Assembly (NCBI GenBank): GCA_001600415.1
Contig: BCJX01000005.1
Location: forward strand, 1,100,755 to 1,146,674
Length of the DNA: 45,920 nucleotides
Source of the DNA: Pascua guehoae
Lineage: Eukaryota > Basidiomycota > Tremellomycetes > Trichosporonales > Trichosporonaceae
Reading direction: 5' to 3'
The position numbers and the translations under genes were made by a program. The notes under the pieces are model-generated. The model was not told the origin of the DNA and searched no databases. It saw nothing but the letters and a program-made list of their open reading frames with translations. This document shows positions 42,029 to 45,920 of this stretch, in pieces (positions within the stretch are counted from its first letter, which is position 1; every line of letters starts with the position of its first letter).

Positions 42029-44066
42029 ATGGCGCCCAACATGCTTGGCCTGGCTCTGGGCGCGCTCTCGTTGCTCGGCAGTGTTCTCAGTGCGGACAGC
42101 CCTGCCATGACCAGCTACCAGGTCACTCTCGACAGCTACTCGGCACAGCTCGACTATCAGCCAACCTCGGTCGGTGATCCAGACGAAACGTGGAGCGCAA
42201 ACTTTACCGACACACCAGGCGACAAGTGGGCAGTCAACGTTCTCGGCCAGGGACAGGGCTACCACTACTCGACCAATACATCCTCCTGGGTCGGTATTAC
42301 CTGGGTCGGGACAGCAGTAGAGTTCTGGGGTTACTTTGGGACCCCGAGCGACTCGAGCAGTACAGGCGGCGCAAGGCTGGTCGTTGATAAAGAAGAGTCG
42401 ACCACGACCAGTGGTTTACTGAGCGACAAGCCTCAAAAGATCATCTCGGCAAAGGACTTGACACCTGGCAACCACACTGCCGAGCTCTGGGTCAACGATG
42501 GGACCATCACGTTTACCCATGTGGTTCTCTCAATGGATATCCCGGTGGCACCGTGAGTATTCAAGCATCACATGTGTTTCATTCCTAACCACCATGGCAG
42601 TGACGTGTGGGGCGAGGCCAAAGAGACGACCTTCAATTATGCCGTCGTTAACGACGGCAAGCCCGAACCTAGCCCGGACATGGTTATGAGCGACGAAACG
42701 CAATGGAACGCAGAACTGATCGATGGTGGAGCCCGTGAGCACCACACCCAGACTGGCAGGGACTAACCGACCCAGTTGGCACGGCAACAATCGAGTACCC
42801 TCGAATGGCCAGCAACAACACAAACGCCGCCATCAGCTACTCGCTGGGGACCAACAATGCATTCATGATGCTGAACGGTACTGCGGCCGCCGACCACGGC
42901 GTGTTTGACATTGATATCTCACCAGCACCATATGGCGGCAAGCAGACTTGGAACTACTGGCTGTACACGGCATGGACAGTCACGGACGCTGTACTCTACA
43001 CGGTCGCACTCGACCCCGCCGAGAACTACACTGTCACTGTCATCAACAAAGGAGGCAACGGGGGTGACCCGACCTATGCGTCGTTTGATGTACACTCACT
43101 TACCACATGGAAGGTGCCTCAGTATGTCTTGCGTGTTGTTCTGTGGTTTATCCTTGCTAACATGGTACAGCACATCATCCAAGAAGAATTCGACCGCCGC
43201 AATTGCGGGTGGGGTGGTGAGTGGCTTGGACCGTCCTACTTCTGTGGCTGTGCTGATTCTGTCCCAGGTTGGTGGCCTCGCGGCTCTAGCTATCATTGGC
43301 GCCGGAATATTCTTCTTCCTTCGCCGACGCCGTGCCAAGAACAGGTGAGCCTTTTGGCAGTTGAAGACGGAGCACAAACTAATCGTCTCTCTAGCAACCG
43401 CACCCCAGAGAACATCGAGGACAAGTTTATAATCGACAATGACGTCGCTGTCAGCCCCTTCACCCATGACAATCCAAACCGTTCGTGTTCTCATGCTCTC
43501 CATTTGGAGCCCTGTCGGAGGTATGCTAACCCCCGCAGCGCCCAGGGGGAATGGTCACCTGGCGCCGCCGTCGCACGGCTCGGAATACATCCACATGGGA
43601 CCGCCGTCAAGCACCACAAGCCCCCCTCCGTAAGTACTTTGAAGACGCATAGAGTGGACTGTAGCTGACATGATCCCCTTTCAGGAGCTCGTACGCCCAC
43701 TCTTCCGCCGGAGGATCGTCCTGGGGCGGCGGCCAAACCAATGCCGCCACCAGCGCCTACTACGAGTCGCTCGACGGCCAGAGCTCTGAGCTGGGTCTCG
43801 TGTCCCCCCCGCCGGTTGCCAATGGTAAAGGCCCCCGCATCGCACCCATTCAGAACATTACTCAAGAGGCCGACGGCGGCGCCTTTGTCGAGGAAGTGGT
43901 CGTTCCGCCGAGCTACGATGAGCGCTGGGCCGAGCAGCGTTCCGCCGGCGGCTCGACCTTTGGCGCCCACCACTCCAGTGCATCCATGTCCGAGACCAGC
44001 TCGAGTGCCAACACCTCGTGGCCGACGGACCGCAAGAACCCCGACATGTTCCGTGCTGTCACCTAA
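42029..44066 (+). CDS. Type I membrane glycoprotein of unknown function, eight exons
   Basis: Exons 42029-42552, 42601-42734, 42776-43121, 43171-43216, 43268-43344, 43395-43480, 43539-43629 and 43685-44066 total 1,686 nt, 561 residues; all phases agree and introns are 41-58 nt. A signal peptide (residues 1-22, ending GSVLSA) leads to a 310-residue ectodomain of two beta-rich halves with Trp/Gly motifs (WVGITWVGTAVEFWGYFG; NYWLYTAW) and several N-glycosylation sequons (NFT, NTS, NHT, NGT, NYT). One membrane helix (about 345-368, GGVVGGLAALAIIGAGIFFFL) is followed by RRRR and a 190-residue cytosolic tail rich in Ser, Pro and Gly with a PPSYDE motif. This architecture is common among basidiomycete cell-surface proteins, possibly wall sensors. 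Function is not assigned. Confidence 0.88.
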
Positions 44067-45920
44067 AGGGTAAATCGTGGAGTGGACCGTGCTATCGCTA
44101 TGCGTCATGTTGTTAGAAGAGGATACCAATGGCGCCACGCTGGAGATTGGTGGCCGTAAGACCGAGTTCAATATTTAGATATTCGCCCACGCGTAAGAAC
44201 CGTTGTTTGATCCTGTGACGGCATCTGCCAATTTTAACAAGTCGGGCGCCTGCATGGTGTGTGCTGTTGGAGGAAGCACGTGCGAGAGTGAGAGTGAGTG
44301 TGTGTGGGGGCAAACCTTGGTGGGCAACTGGGTGCGGTGGGACCAAACTGATCGACCCCAAAGTAAATTGATATCGTATCCATCCACCACAGCATATGTT
44401 CAAGGACTGGAGTACGGCTGTACCTGTGGCCTTGAAATGGTCATGACTTGGCCCGCGGAAGGCCGATCCCACCTGCAGTGTTATTGTTATCCAAGTGTCA
44501 GCGAGTACGGCCGCACCTCTTTCTGGTTTCAATAATTGCCTTTCGTATCTCCCACGGCATGGCTGACGCCACTTTGGCGCCACTTTGCGCATACTGGAAC
44601 CGGGCGTCTCGGGTTGTCCAACGGGTTGGACGGTTTAGCTTGGTGGCAATTACCTAGGTCCCGAGGTAAAGGACATTTGCCGCGCTGTGGCGTAAACCAG
44701 CCGAGTCAACATTGGACCCTAATGCCAGGGGGCCGTCTCCTCGCCCGCTCAACACTAAACACGATGGGTTTTGCTCTGCTCAAAAGACGCGTGGCAAATG
44801 CGACAAACGCACGCGTTACGCCCCCTGAATCCCAACCCAACCCTTTTGACGATCCCTCCCATCCCCTGCCGCCACAACGAATGCAAGCGAACATGGAAAG
44901 GCAACCAGAAGTGCCCAAGCAGAGCACGCGTGCGTATGCACACGTACACAAATAGTCATGCTGCCTCTTACAATGTGGCGATGCACGCGCCTCACAGCAG
45001 TGCTTTTCTAGAGGCAAAATCCTGACAAGGCACCCACTGCACTGTGCCGAGTGTGCGGACCCTCAGGCCCCCGTGCCGTCCTTCAGAGATTGTGGTGGTG
45101 TGGCAATGAGGGTTGGTGTTGCGTGGGTCGCTGGTCCAGAGCGTGGCCTTGCCCGATCAGTGTGCATGGTCAGGCGCCAGTAGAGACACCGCATCGAGGG
45201 AAGGACAATGGGCTTGTTGCCGGCTAGAGAGGCACCGGGGCAGGCCCCTGACGTTCGAGGCCGAGTGGCCAGAAGAGAGCCCATTCGACTTGTTGCCATT
45301 CATATGCATGAGCAAGCGCCAAGCTAGTCTCGGGTGGCGTACGACATGCCGAATTTATAGACCCTGAAGACAACGCTTGTTTGGCCTGTAACGCTGCCGT
45401 CCCGCTACCGCTTTAGGCAAAAACACCCCATGCTGGACCTCAGGGAAAACCTTCAGGGAAGTTCGCGTGCTCCCGGGACCTGGGCACACCCGCGAGGCGC
45501 GTACACAGACCGTGTGCTGTACGCTTTTCCATGCATGCCAAAAAAAATAAAATAAAAAGTAGCACGGTCGATCATGTAGGCATTTCCTGTCATGCCTCGG
45601 GCCCCGCTGCGGCGCTAGGCCCTAGCGTTTGATCCCGCACAGTGCGCGAGCCGGCGCGAATCGCACTAGGCCGTTGGTAGCCCTGGTCCTGGCCGTTTGG
45701 TGTTCCTCATCCAAGCTTGAACCTCCAGCTCTCTCGTCCTTCCGCAGCTCCCCCACCCCCTTCGTGGCCGCTCGGCACCTTTGCCCTGTACAGTCGACTA
45801 CAGTAGCTGCAGTCAGCCATGGCCCCTGGCGGTACACGTACACGTACAACCCGCTACCGTCCAACCGTGCCGTGCCGTGCCGTATGTACCCTTTCTTTTG
45901 CTTTTGCTCTAACCCCCCCA
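44067..45920. other. Gene-free region to end of window
   Basis: 1.85 kb after the glycoprotein stop. No open frame shows a recognisable domain, and none joins with consistent splice phase. An A-rich run (AAAAAAAATAAAATAAAAAG, about 45541-45560) and a triple GTGCC/GCCGT repeat near 45867-45883 are the only notable features. Confidence 0.45.

Noticed and set aside
1..45920. CRISPR arrays, integrases, secondary-metabolite cluster or defence system
   Set aside because: No repeat-spacer arrays and no polyketide, nonribosomal-peptide or terpene enzymes. The one adenylating enzyme is a stand-alone CoA ligase, and the setting is an ordinary fungal chromosome.

Overview
The window is nuclear DNA from a GC-rich, intron-dense fungus. 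Every recognisable gene is split by small GT-AG introns with a CTAAC/CTGAC-type branch site. The proteins (Rpb7, Tvp38, a Rax1-type RGS protein, a Dnf-type flippase, adenosine kinase, a TXNL1-type thioredoxin with PITH domain) resemble basidiomycete versions. Compact introns, high GC and yeast-type gene content suggest a tremellomycete yeast, perhaps Trichosporonales. That placement is inference, not a search result. There are no operons, CRISPR arrays or bacterial features.

Layout. 1-1253 (+): 3' part of an unrecognised gene with a 10-bp satellite in an intron. 2208-3900 (-): histidine-phosphatase-fold enzyme, divergent across 320 bp from adenosine kinase (4221-5950, +). 6541-11363 (-): Dnf-type phospholipid flippase, then 2.9 kb without a supported gene. 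14249-15239 (-): RNA polymerase II subunit Rpb7. About 16440-16800: AT-rich insertion carrying a broken mitochondrial cox2 fragment (NUMT). 17374-19494 (-): unrecognised 629-residue protein. 20926-21016 (+): intron-containing tRNA-Lys(CUU), followed by a degenerate aminotransferase fragment. 21916-23419 (+): Rax1-like RGS/membrane protein. 24530-26309 (-): coiled-coil protein. 27380-30288 (-): 4-coumarate-CoA-ligase-like enzyme ending in a peroxisomal AKL tripeptide. 31752-32487 (-): 158-residue orphan. 34399-35736 (-): Tvp38/VTT-domain membrane protein. About 37013-37689 (-): an unresolved gene. 37786-38919 (-): Txl1-type thioredoxin. After 3.1 kb of gene-free DNA, 42029-44066 (+): a type I membrane glycoprotein, then gene-free sequence to the end.

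The genes are housekeeping and membrane-traffic functions placed side by side, not one pathway. Flippase, Tvp38, Rax1 and the glycoprotein all act in the secretory pathway or at the cell surface, but nothing in their arrangement shows a cluster. The most unusual signal is in gene structure. Introns go down to 32 nt; three short introns (36, 42, 51 nt) are multiples of three without an in-frame stop; exons go down to 6, 11, 12 and 16 nt; and the branch site often lies only a few bases from the acceptor AG, with one CTAACACGCAG module identical in three unrelated genes. All exon joins were made by hand from reading frame and splice-site phase.
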